This document shows, piece by piece, positions 1-4,865 of a stretch of 7,168 bases of DNA. The DNA is from Chloroflexota bacterium. Its GTDB lineage: Bacteria > Chloroflexota > Limnocylindria > Limnocylindrales > CSP1-4. Every line of letters begins with the position of its first letter. Position 1 is the first letter of the stretch. A model generated the notes under the pieces. It worked only from the letters and a program-made list of their open reading frames with translations. It was not told the DNA's origin and made no database searches. A program made the position numbers and the translations under genes. Location of the stretch: assembly GCA_021812735.1 (NCBI GenBank), contig JAKAMV010000527.1, positions 1 to 7,168 on the forward strand. The letters run 5' to 3'.

Positions 1-113
1 CCGATCTCGAGGTGCACCACGTCGACGCCGCTCGCCTCCAGGGCGCGGGCCCGCGCCGCCGCCTCGAACGCGGTCTCCGTGCCGATGCGCTCCATCCGAC
101 TCGCGAGTCGCAT
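1..113 (-). CDS. PLP-dependent aminotransferase, class I/II (N-terminal fragment)
   Basis: Only the first 37 codons are visible; the gene continues past the left edge. The translation starts MRLASRMERIGTETAF, continues through an Ala/Arg-rich helix (AAARARALEASG) and ends at VDVVHLEI. This matches the N-terminal arm of fold-type I aspartate/alanine-type aminotransferases, where a segment of the form 'RIxxSxxFxxxxxARxLExxGxDVIxLxIGEPDF' precedes the PLP domain. Such enzymes move amino groups between amino acids and 2-oxo acids in the cytosol. The catalytic lysine and substrate residues are outside the window, so specificity is unknown. The ATG at 113 is preferred because a GGAGG (126-122 on this strand) sits 8 nt upstream; an in-frame ATG at 128 overlaps that Shine-Dalgarno site and is less likely. 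The gene is divergent from the xdhC-like operon. Family assignment is fairly sure from the motif despite the short length. Confidence 0.78.
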   Translation of the reverse strand, partial: MRLASRMERIGTETAFEAAARARALEASGVDVVHLEI

Positions 114-153
114 CTTTGCCGCCTCCATGTGGGGTCGGGTTTGCCTCGTGGGA

Positions 154-182
154 CTACTACCCTACTACCGACCAGCTGTCAG
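154..182 (-). promoter_or_regulatory. Candidate promoter of the aminotransferase gene
   Basis: Reading the minus strand, CTGACA (182-177) is a five-of-six match to the sigma-70 -35 box. After a 17-nt spacer comes TAGTAG (159-154) as a weak -10. The predicted transcript would begin near 147, giving a leader of about 30 nt that contains the GGAGG in front of the ATG at 113. The -35 hexamer lies inside the left arm of the dyad at 177-199, so a protein bound there should compete with RNA polymerase. The -10 is poor and falls in an 8-bp tandem repeat, so the call is tentative. Confidence 0.35.
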
Positions 183-199
183 ACGCTAGTCATCTGACA
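177..199. promoter_or_regulatory. Inverted repeat, candidate operator
   Basis: TGTCAGA at 177-183 and TCTGACA at 193-199 are perfect 7-bp inverted arms separated by 9 bp. The centre-to-centre distance of 16 bp is within the range of two half-sites read by a dimeric regulator. The left arm coincides with the -35 box of the candidate leftward promoter, which suits a repressor site. No regulator gene adjoins it in the window, so the binding protein is unknown. A transcript hairpin is an alternative, but there is no T-tract. Confidence 0.45.
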
Positions 200-365
200 T
201 GCTCTCTGCAGCGCGTGTTGTGGCACAGCTCAGCGCCGCGACCCAAGTGCCGTTCGGCCTGTTATACGCCCCCACATCCATCGCGTGGGGACCCTGGCGC
301 GTCGGGGGTGCGCTCCAGGGACGGGTCATGCCGTATGAGATCGGCCGCCGGACGGCCCGCTCGGC

Positions 366-407
366 CGTGCCGGAGGTAAGCGCGGGCGTGCCGAAGGTAA
401 GCGCGGG
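366..407. repeat. 21-bp tandem repeat, two copies
   Basis: Copies at 366-386 and 387-407 differ at one position only (G at 373, A at 394). Each contains GGTAAGCGCGGG. The 21-bp period is a multiple of three, so the repeat keeps any reading frame across it. It lies about 110 bp upstream of the xdhC start. It may be a slipped-strand duplication or a pair of protein-binding sites; nothing in the sequence decides. Confidence 0.6.
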
Positions 408-518
408 CGCGCGTACGACCCGTTGCACGACAAGGTTGGATGGATTCGAGCTAGTCTCTTCGTTCGCGCAGTGGATCGCGTCGAGGCGTGTCTCGATCTC
501 CCGCGTGGAGGGGCAGCT

Positions 519-1721
519 GTGAAGGATCTCGTGGCGACGCTCGCCGCGTGGCGGGCGGAGGGCGTGGAGGTCGGCCGTGCGGTGGTGGTGCGCACGTTCG
601 GGTCGGCGCCCAGGCAGGCAGGCGCGGTGTTGCTGGCGGCGGCCGATGGGCGGATCGCCGGGTCGGTGAGCGGCGGCTGTGTCGAGGGTGCGGTCGCCGA
701 GGCGATCGCACGAGCCCGCGCCAGCGGGCGTTCCATGGTTGTCCGCTACGGGATCAGCGACGAGGTCGCCTGGGGAGTCGGGCTCGCCTGCGGCGGGACG
801 ATCGACGTCCTGGTCGAACCACTGGTGCGGCCGGAGGTAGAGGCCGCGGCGCGAGCCACGGCGGGCGACGTGCGAGGTCCGGCCACGGAGACCCCCATCA
901 CCGCGCCGACCGAGGCCGCCTCGCAAGCACGGACGGCGGGCCCGGCGCCGAGCGGTGGGGCGCGGGCCATCATCACACCACTCCCGGCCGACGCGCCTGG
1001 GCCCGCGCTCGGCCCCCACACCGGCGGCCGCGGCGAACCTCCCGCCCCGATCCTGGTCGCGTGGGAGGACGGCCGCCTCGACGGGACACTGGGGGACCCG
1101 CTGCTCGACGCGGAGCTCGTGCGCGAGGCCCGCGAGGCGCTGGCGCGAGGCGCGTCGTTGACCATCGATCTCGGTGGGCGCGCGCTCTTCATCGAATCCT
1201 TCCCCCAGCGGCCACGGCTTGTGATGGTCGGCGCGGTTCAGACGGCGATCCCGCTGGCGACGATCGCCCGTGTGCTCGGCTACGAGACGATCGTCGTGGA
1301 CGGGCGGCCGGCGTTCGCGACGCGGGAGCGCTTCCCGGACGTCGATCGGCTGATCGTGGGGTGGCTCGACGAAGTAGCCGACGCGATCGCGCTCGGGCCA
1401 CCGGACGCGGTGGCGGTGCTCAGCCACGATGTGAAGTTCGACGACCCGGCGATCGTGACAGCGCTCGCACGTGGGTGCCGTTATGTCGGCGCGATCGGGT
1501 CACGCAAGAGCCAGGCAGAGCGGCGCGAGCGCCTGCGGGCTGCGGGTGTGGGTGAAGCCGATCTGGCGCGGCTGCGCGGCCCGATCGGGCTCGACTTGGG
1601 CGGTCACTCGCCAGCCGAGACCGCTCTGGCAATCATGGCGGAAATCGTGGTGGCCCGATATGGGGGCACCGGCCGGCCGCTGCGGGAACGCCTCGCGCAG
1701 GCAGCGCCTGTGACAGCCTGA
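519..1721 (+). CDS. XdhC/CoxI-family molybdenum-hydroxylase maturation protein
   Basis: A 400-aa cytosolic protein of the XdhC/CoxI family, which binds molybdenum cofactor and helps sulfurate and insert it into xanthine or CO dehydrogenase-type enzymes. The N-terminal domain (about 1-102) carries GSAPRQAG (28-35), SVSGGCVE (49-56, Cys54) and ACGG (90-93, Cys91), the family signatures. A Pro/Ala-rich segment (about 103-176) is probably a flexible linker. The C-terminal Rossmann-like domain (about 233-383) carries AIGSRKSQ (325-332) and GLDLGGHSPAE (357-367). The GTG at 519 is chosen because GGAGG (507-511) lies 7 nt upstream and the family domain begins at once; a TTG at 423 would add 32 unconserved residues. 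The mocA-like gene starts 2 nt after the stop codon's last base, indicating an operon. No dehydrogenase subunit is visible, so the client enzyme is inferred only as a molybdenum hydroxylase. Confidence 0.9.
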   Translation: MKDLVATLAAWRAEGVEVGRAVVVRTFGSAPRQAGAVLLAAADGRIAGSVSGGCVEGAVAEAIARARASGRSMVVRYGISDEVAWGVGLACGGTIDVLVEPLVRPEVEAAARATAGDVRGPATETPITAPTEAASQARTAGPAPSGGARAIITPLPADAPGPALGPHTGGRGEPPAPILVAWEDGRLDGTLGDPLLDAELVREAREALARGASLTIDLGGRALFIESFPQRPRLVMVGAVQTAIPLATIARVLGYETIVVDGRPAFATRERFPDVDRLIVGWLDEVADAIALGPPDAVAVLSHDVKFDDPAIVTALARGCRYVGAIGSRKSQAERRERLRAAGVGEADLARLRGPIGLDLGGHSPAETALAIMAEIVVARYGGTGRPLRERLAQAAPVTA

Positions 1722-1722
1722 C

Positions 1723-2373
1723 GTGGAGCTGGATCGGGTTGGCGCGGTCGTCCTCGCAGCCGGGGCGTCCGAACGATTCGGCGGCGTCAAGGCGTTGGCG
1801 TCTCTCGACGGGCGTCCCATGCTGCAACACGTGCTCGACATGGCCCGTGCCGGCGGGCTGCGCGACGTCGTGGTCGTGCTGGGCAACGCGGCGGAGCAAA
1901 TCGAGCGCACGATCGTCTGGCACGGCGAACGGATCGTGCGCAACCCTCGCCCCGAGGCGGGACTCTCCGGTTCCCTGCGCCTCGGTTTCGGAGCGCTCGG
2001 GGCGGACGTGATGGCCGCGTTCGTGCTCCTCGGCGACCAGCCCCTCGTGCGGCCTGCGGTGCTCGACGCCCTCCTGGCGGCCTTTCCCGAGGAGGGACGG
2101 ACGGTGCTCGTGCCGCGCTATGCCCAGGGGGGTGGTCCCAACCCCGTCCTGATAGGCCGAGCCGCATGGCCGCTCGTGTTCGAGGCCGTTGGTGACCGGG
2201 GGCTCGGGCCGCTGCTGCGGCGACACCCGGAGCTCGTGCTCGAGGTGCCGGTAGCTGGCGCGAACCCCGATATCGACACACCCGCGGACTTGGCCGCGCT
2301 GGAATGGGCGAAGCGAGCGCGGGTCGACCGCGTGCCCGAGGTGTCCGACGACCCGGATGCCGACGCTCCGTAG
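1723..2373 (+). CDS. MocA/MobA-like molybdenum cofactor nucleotidyltransferase
   Basis: A 216-aa protein of the MobA-like NTP transferase fold. It shows the nucleotide-binding signature LAAGASERFGGVK (11-23, with Arg18 and Lys23), the metal-binding LLGDQP (102-107, Asp105) and a C-terminal NPDIDTPADL (181-190, Asp185). The segment EAGLSGSLRLG (78-88) resembles MocA, the CTP:molybdopterin cytidylyltransferase, more than the GTP-using MobA. MocA forms the molybdopterin cytosine dinucleotide cofactor used by xanthine/CO dehydrogenase-type enzymes, which fits the neighbouring XdhC-family gene. The GTG start lies just after the xdhC TGA (1719-1721) with no strong Shine-Dalgarno site, so translation is probably coupled. 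Residues after about 200 form an acidic tail without family motifs. CTP preference is inferred; related enzymes such as FAD- or sugar-nucleotide transferases share the fold. Confidence 0.86.
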   Translation: MELDRVGAVVLAAGASERFGGVKALASLDGRPMLQHVLDMARAGGLRDVVVVLGNAAEQIERTIVWHGERIVRNPRPEAGLSGSLRLGFGALGADVMAAFVLLGDQPLVRPAVLDALLAAFPEEGRTVLVPRYAQGGGPNPVLIGRAAWPLVFEAVGDRGLGPLLRRHPELVLEVPVAGANPDIDTPADLAALEWAKRARVDRVPEVSDDPDADAP

Positions 2374-2474
2374 GCCACGGCCCCATCCCACATCGCGAGG
2401 CGGCGCTGCCCGTCGCATCGTTCGCGCCTCCGGGCTTGTCCCGACCGGCGGCCACGCTTCGTAGTACCGCGTGC

Positions 2475-3770
2475 TCAGACGGACAGCGCTTCGCGGGCGA
2501 GTCCGTAGGCGCGGGGATAGTCACCGCTCTCGGCCAGCATGTGCGACCAGCCTCCCAGGACGTCACGAATCCGACCGCGCGAGCCACTGGCGCGCGCGAG
2601 GTCCGCGGCACGGGCGAAATCCCCCTCTGCGGCCTCCACCTCACCGCGCCGCCAACGGACTCGGGCACGGGTCGCGAGCGCATCGATGAGCGCCTTCTGG
2701 TTGGCGGCCCGTTCGGCTGCATCGATGGCGCGATTCACGATGGTCGTGGCCGCCTCGAGGTCCGATCTGGCCAACGCGAGCTGCGCCTCCGTCTCGGTGA
2801 CATGCGCCAGCCATCGGCTGTCTGCCAGCGCCTCGAAACGTGCGCGCGCTCTCGCCGCCAGTTCGCCGGCGCGCGTCAGGTTGCCCAACTTCAGGAACGC
2901 GAGGGCCATGTCGTTCTCCAGGGCGGCGGTCTCGGCCTCGGCATGCATGGCCGCGAAGAGCGCCAGACTCGCGTATCCCGTCCGCACGGCGGCCTCGTAG
3001 TCTCCCGTCTCGCGATAGCTGTGGGCAAGATCGAAGAGGTACGTGGCCCGTCGACGGTCATCCAGCTGTTCGGCGATCCCCCGGATCTCCGCCAGGTAGG
3101 CGAGGGCCCTGTCGTGCTCGCCGTCTCGGGTCTCGACGGCCGCCAGCGCGATCACCAGGCGGAGATGAAAGTCCGGCTCGACGTGCAGCCCAGCGCGCAC
3201 CCTTGACAGGATGGCCTCGAGCAGGCCGCGCGCCTCGGTGGTGTGCTCTTGGAGGTATTCCCCGTAGGCGACCCAGTACCGCGCCAGCGCCGCGTCGGCC
3301 TTCCGACCGAGGCCGTCGAAGATCTCGGCGGCCTCGGATCCGGCCGCGGCCGCCTCTGGGCCGCGGTTCAACCGGGCGAACGCTTCGGCCCTGCCACGCA
3401 GCAGTTCGGCTCGCGCCCTGCCGGGCAGAGCTTCCGCCAGCTGCAACTCGTAGATGTCGAGGGCATCCTGCCAGCGACCGCTCGCGAGCAGCAGGTCCGC
3501 TTCGAGCCGGTTCCAGTGGTCCGCCTCGCCGGCGATGAGATGGGCGGCCGGCACGTCCAGCCGGGCCGCGAGGTAGCGGAGTGCGGTGATCGACGGTTTG
3601 GAGAGACCGTTCTCGAGCGCGCTCACGTACGCCTTCGTGTACCGATCGCCAGCCAGCTCTTGCTGGGTCAGGCCGGCCCGCAGCCGCGCCTGGCGCAGTC
3701 GCGCTCCGATGGACTGCGCCAGAGCAGTGTCATCGAGCCTGACGCGGCGTCGTCTCCTGGTCTCGGTCAT
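2475..3770 (-). CDS. XRE-family HTH regulator with C-terminal TPR domain
   Basis: A 431-aa protein. After a basic leader (RRRRRVR, 5-11) comes an XRE-type helix-turn-helix at about 20-80 (IGARLRQARLRAGLTQQELA ... YVSALENG ... LRYLAARLDV). The remainder is almost all helical TPR-like repeats, about eight or nine by eye, starting near 86, 121, 157, 203, 242, 281, 322, 362 and 401; clear cores are SGRWQDALDIY (97-107), ETGDYEAAVRTGYASL (254-269) and RRGEVEAAEGDFARAADLA (374-392). HTH-TPR proteins of this size include NprR-type RRNPP regulators, whose TPR domain binds a small peptide, and many uncharacterised regulators. It has no membrane segment and should be cytosolic. The ATG at 3770 lacks a Shine-Dalgarno site and lies 41 nt inside the upstream HTH gene in another frame, so coupled translation is likely. 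DNA binding is secure; the ligand is unknown. Confidence 0.85.
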   Translation of the reverse strand: MTETRRRRRVRLDDTALAQSIGARLRQARLRAGLTQQELAGDRYTKAYVSALENGLSKPSITALRYLAARLDVPAAHLIAGEADHWNRLEADLLLASGRWQDALDIYELQLAEALPGRARAELLRGRAEAFARLNRGPEAAAAGSEAAEIFDGLGRKADAALARYWVAYGEYLQEHTTEARGLLEAILSRVRAGLHVEPDFHLRLVIALAAVETRDGEHDRALAYLAEIRGIAEQLDDRRRATYLFDLAHSYRETGDYEAAVRTGYASLALFAAMHAEAETAALENDMALAFLKLGNLTRAGELAARARARFEALADSRWLAHVTETEAQLALARSDLEAATTIVNRAIDAAERAANQKALIDALATRARVRWRRGEVEAAEGDFARAADLARASGSRGRIRDVLGGWSHMLAESGDYPRAYGLAREALSV

Positions 3771-4038
3771 CGGCCGCAGTGTATGCGCTTCGCCAATCCC
3801 ACTTGACCTGTCCGAGTAATTCAGCCGGCGAGACCGCCAACCGCGCGGAGATCAGCAGCAACGCCCGGAGCGACGGAAGCGCACGCCCGTGCTCGACCGC
3901 CGAGATGAACGAGCGGGTCATTGGGGCGCCCAGCTGGGTCTGCGTCAATCCCGCCGCCGTGCGGAGCTCGCGAACTCGAGCACCCAAGGCCGCGGCGTAG
4001 CCCTCTGCGTGGTGTTGTGTAATACTTGACAGATCCAT
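3730..4038 (-). CDS. Small XRE-type helix-turn-helix protein
   Basis: A 102-aa protein that is nearly all one XRE/Cro-type DNA-binding domain (about 18-76): LGARVRELRTAAGLTQTQLG, then the recognition-helix region TRSFISAVEHG and LRALLLISARLAVSPAELL. The tail (about 77-102) is polar with no motif. By eye about 25 of 60 residues match the HTH of the downstream TPR protein, so the two are probably paralogues and may bind related sites or form mixed dimers. Its 3' end overlaps the start of the TPR gene by 41 nt in a different frame. The ATG at 4038 has no Shine-Dalgarno site, but a TAGACT box sits 6 nt upstream, the spacing expected of a leaderless transcript. A TPR region lost by truncation is possible but no relic of it is visible. 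Confidence 0.8.
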   Translation of the reverse strand: MDLSSITQHHAEGYAAALGARVRELRTAAGLTQTQLGAPMTRSFISAVEHGRALPSLRALLLISARLAVSPAELLGQVKWDWRSAYTAADDRDQETTPRQAR

Positions 4039-4054
4039 GTGACGAGTCTAGCGT
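4026..4054 (+). promoter_or_regulatory. Sigma-70-type promoter for the 41-aa peptide gene
   Basis: TTGACA at 4026-4031 is a perfect -35 hexamer. It is followed by a 17-nt spacer and TAGCGT at 4049-4054, a TAnnnT -10 box. Transcription would start near 4061 and give a leader of about 43 nt containing the Shine-Dalgarno site at 4088-4095. The promoter overlaps the first codons and the upstream region of the leftward HTH gene, so firing in the two directions should interfere. Confidence 0.55.
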
Positions 4055-4066
4055 GACGCGCACGCT
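4039..4066. promoter_or_regulatory. Candidate operator: direct repeat plus dyad between the divergent genes
   Basis: GTGACG occurs at 4039-4044 and again at 4053-4058, 14 bp apart. Overlapping the second copy is a perfect inverted repeat, AGCGTG (4050-4055), 5-bp spacer, CACGCT (4061-4066). These elements cover the -10 regions of both candidate divergent promoters. That position suits autoregulation by one or both adjacent HTH proteins, which is an inference. Six-base arms in GC-rich DNA can occur by chance. Confidence 0.4.
4045..4050 (-). promoter_or_regulatory. -10 box of a probable leaderless promoter for the HTH operon
   Basis: On the minus strand TAGACT (4050-4045) fits TAnnnT and lies 6 nt before the ATG at 4038. 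This places transcription initiation at or within a base or two of the start codon. No Shine-Dalgarno sequence precedes the ATG, which agrees with leaderless translation, common in high-GC bacteria. The box is flanked by two copies of CGTCAC, one of them directly next to the ATG. A -35 element is weak (GTGGAC-like). Confidence 0.45.
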
Positions 4067-4103
4067 CCCGTCCACAGGGGGCACTCGAGAGGAGACGTGC
4101 GAC

Positions 4104-4229
4104 ATGTCTCGAACAACGCGTGCGCGTCTGCGCCTGCTCATCAGCATCGGCATGGCGGCTCTGGCAACGCTCTCTGTGGCGGTCGGCGCGGCCCTTGCAG
4201 GAAGCGGAGGGCCACCGTTTCCGCGCTGA
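4104..4229 (+). CDS. Small signal-peptide-like protein, 41 aa (candidate peptide precursor)
   Basis: A 41-codon ORF. An AGAGGAGA Shine-Dalgarno site (4088-4095) lies 8 nt before the ATG at 4104, and a good promoter lies upstream. The protein has a basic N-region (Arg3, 6, 8, 10), a hydrophobic core (about 11-31) and an A-L-A motif at 30-32 resembling a signal peptidase I site. Cleavage there would release the nonapeptide GSGGPPFPR. The layout matches a short exported propeptide, or a one-pass membrane miniprotein if uncleaved. It is divergent from two HTH genes, one with a TPR domain, which recalls RRNPP signal-peptide genes. Alternatives are the stub of a secreted protein whose remainder was lost to a frameshift, or a fortuitous ORF; downstream frames show no recognisable secreted-protein domain. 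A longer TTG start at 4026 is unlikely because it begins at the -35 box. Confidence 0.55.
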   Translation: MSRTTRARLRLLISIGMAALATLSVAVGAALAGSGGPPFPR

Positions 4230-4298
4230 CCAACGCGCTCTCGCGGCAGCTGGCCCGGCCAGGACGGTGGTCGGGCTCGAGGACGCAGGGCCGCACGG

Positions 4299-4342
4299 GA
4301 GCAGTCCCCTTCCACGGTTCGGAGCGAGACCGGGGACTCCTC
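4299..4342. terminator. Hairpin between convergent genes, possible bidirectional terminator
   Basis: AGTCCCC (4303-4309) pairs with GGGGACT (4332-4338). Three further pairs lie outside a single C-C mismatch (4299-4301 with 4340-4342), and TCC/GGA can pair in the 22-nt loop. It sits about 70 nt beyond the stop of the rightward 41-aa gene and 80 nt beyond the stop of the leftward receiver gene, a suitable place to end both transcripts. No T-run follows on either strand, so intrinsic termination is uncertain. Confidence 0.35.
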
Positions 4343-4379
4343 GTGGCGGGGCGCGCGGCGTTCCGTGGGGCGCCGTCGT

Positions 4380-4412
4380 CGCCTGGGCCGCTCGTGCGCC
4401 TGGGCCGCTCGT
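4380..4412. repeat. Short tandem duplication (two 16-bp copies, 17-bp period)
   Basis: CGCCTGGGCCGCTCGT occurs at 4380-4395 and again, identical, at 4397-4412, separated by one G. It lies in the 3' flank of the receiver gene, just beyond its stop codon. It looks like a recent slippage duplication; no function is apparent. Confidence 0.6.
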
Positions 4413-4421
4413 CCGGCTGGA

Positions 4422-4865
4422 TCAGCAGCCGCGCGTCGGGTCGCGGCGATCCCTTCTCCGTTGGGGAAGCAGCTCGCCAATCGTGGCCACGAGGGCGGCC
4501 GCGGGATAGGGCTTCGCCAGGAACGCGTCGCAACCGGCCTCCATTGCCGCCTGCTGCTCCGCGGGCAGGACGCTGGCGGTCAGCGCGACGATCGCTGGGC
4601 GGGTTTCCGGGGGTCCCCTGCGGAGCTCGGCCGCGAGTTCGAGCCCGAGGCCGTCGGGCAGGTGCACGTCGAGCAGAATGACGTCCACCGGTTCCACGGC
4701 CAGGATCGCGCGCGCTTCGGCGAGCGTGCCAGCCTCGCGGAGGATCGCCCCGCGCACGGTCGGATCGTCGGCGCGGACGAGGATGGCGCGGATGAGGGTC
4801 CGGTTGAGCGGATCATCATCGACCGCGAGGATCCTGAGCGGCGGGTCGGTCGGCGCTCCCGTCAT
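4422..4865 (-). CDS. Stand-alone response regulator receiver (REC) protein
   Basis: A 147-aa single-domain receiver. Its signature residues are in place: the acidic cluster ILAVDDDP (12-19, metal-binding Asp16/Asp17), the phosphoacceptor Asp66 in VILLDVHLPDG (62-72), the switch Thr96 in ALTAS (94-98) and Lys118 in AKPY (117-120). There is no DNA-binding, enzymatic or HPt output domain; after the last receiver helix only a basic tail (QRRRDRRDPTRG) remains. Its ATG at 4865 overlaps the kinase TGA (4864-4862) as ATGA, so it is translationally coupled to the hybrid kinase and is presumably its phosphorylation partner. A longer start at 4916 inside the kinase reading frame is rejected for that reason. 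It probably works by protein contact, as a phosphate sink or relay element, or like CheY; which of these cannot be told. Confidence 0.88.
   Translation of the reverse strand: MTGAPTDPPLRILAVDDDPLNRTLIRAILVRADDPTVRGAILREAGTLAEARAILAVEPVDVILLDVHLPDGLGLELAAELRRGPPETRPAIVALTASVLPAEQQAAMEAGCDAFLAKPYPAAALVATIGELLPQRRRDRRDPTRGC

Larger units (their letters stand above)
114..518. other. Divergent intergenic region (about 405 bp)
   Basis: This gap separates the leftward aminotransferase from the rightward xdhC-like operon. It holds a probable aminotransferase promoter (154-182), a perfect-arm dyad (177-199), a tandem pair of CTACTACC (154-161 and 162-169), a 21-bp tandem repeat (366-407) and the Shine-Dalgarno site of xdhC (507-511). 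AT content is locally higher than in the genes. A 107-codon plus-strand ORF (199-522) crosses it and ends in a GTGA overlap with xdhC, but it has no visible Shine-Dalgarno site, no recognisable motif and weaker third-position GC, so it is not annotated as a gene. For xdhC only weak promoter matches were found, for example TAGTCT at 452-457 without a good -35 box. Confidence 0.7.

Noticed and set aside
423..518. TTG start adding 32 residues to the XdhC-like protein
   Set aside because: The GTG at 519 has a GGAGG at good spacing and the family domain begins directly after it; the extra residues match nothing in the family.
186..1427. 413-codon minus-strand ORF opposite xdhC
   Set aside because: It is antisense to clear XdhC domains, is very rich in Arg, Pro and His as expected for a shadow frame of high-GC coding DNA, and shows no domain.
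2397..2473. Small hairpins (2397-2430, 2431-2443, 2453-2473) between the convergent mocA-like and HTH-TPR genes as terminators
   Set aside because: Stems are only 4-6 bp, one has a 22-nt loop, and none is followed by a T-tract, so they are at the chance level for this base composition.
1633..2722. Long minus-strand ORFs (1633-2418 and 1787-2722) opposite the mocA-like gene
   Set aside because: Arg/Pro-rich shadow translations of a gene with intact catalytic motifs on the plus strand; no recognisable family.
2304..3538. Plus-strand ORFs (2304-3206, 2840-3538) opposite the HTH-TPR gene
   Set aside because: The minus frame has clear HTH and TPR motifs; the plus frames are low-complexity shadows without Shine-Dalgarno sites.
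4097..4681. Plus-strand ORFs continuing from the peptide region (4097-4681, 4120-4509)
   Set aside because: They run out of frame with the 41-aa ORF, have no Shine-Dalgarno site, run across the hairpin and then antisense into the receiver gene, and have random Arg/Gly/Ser-rich composition.
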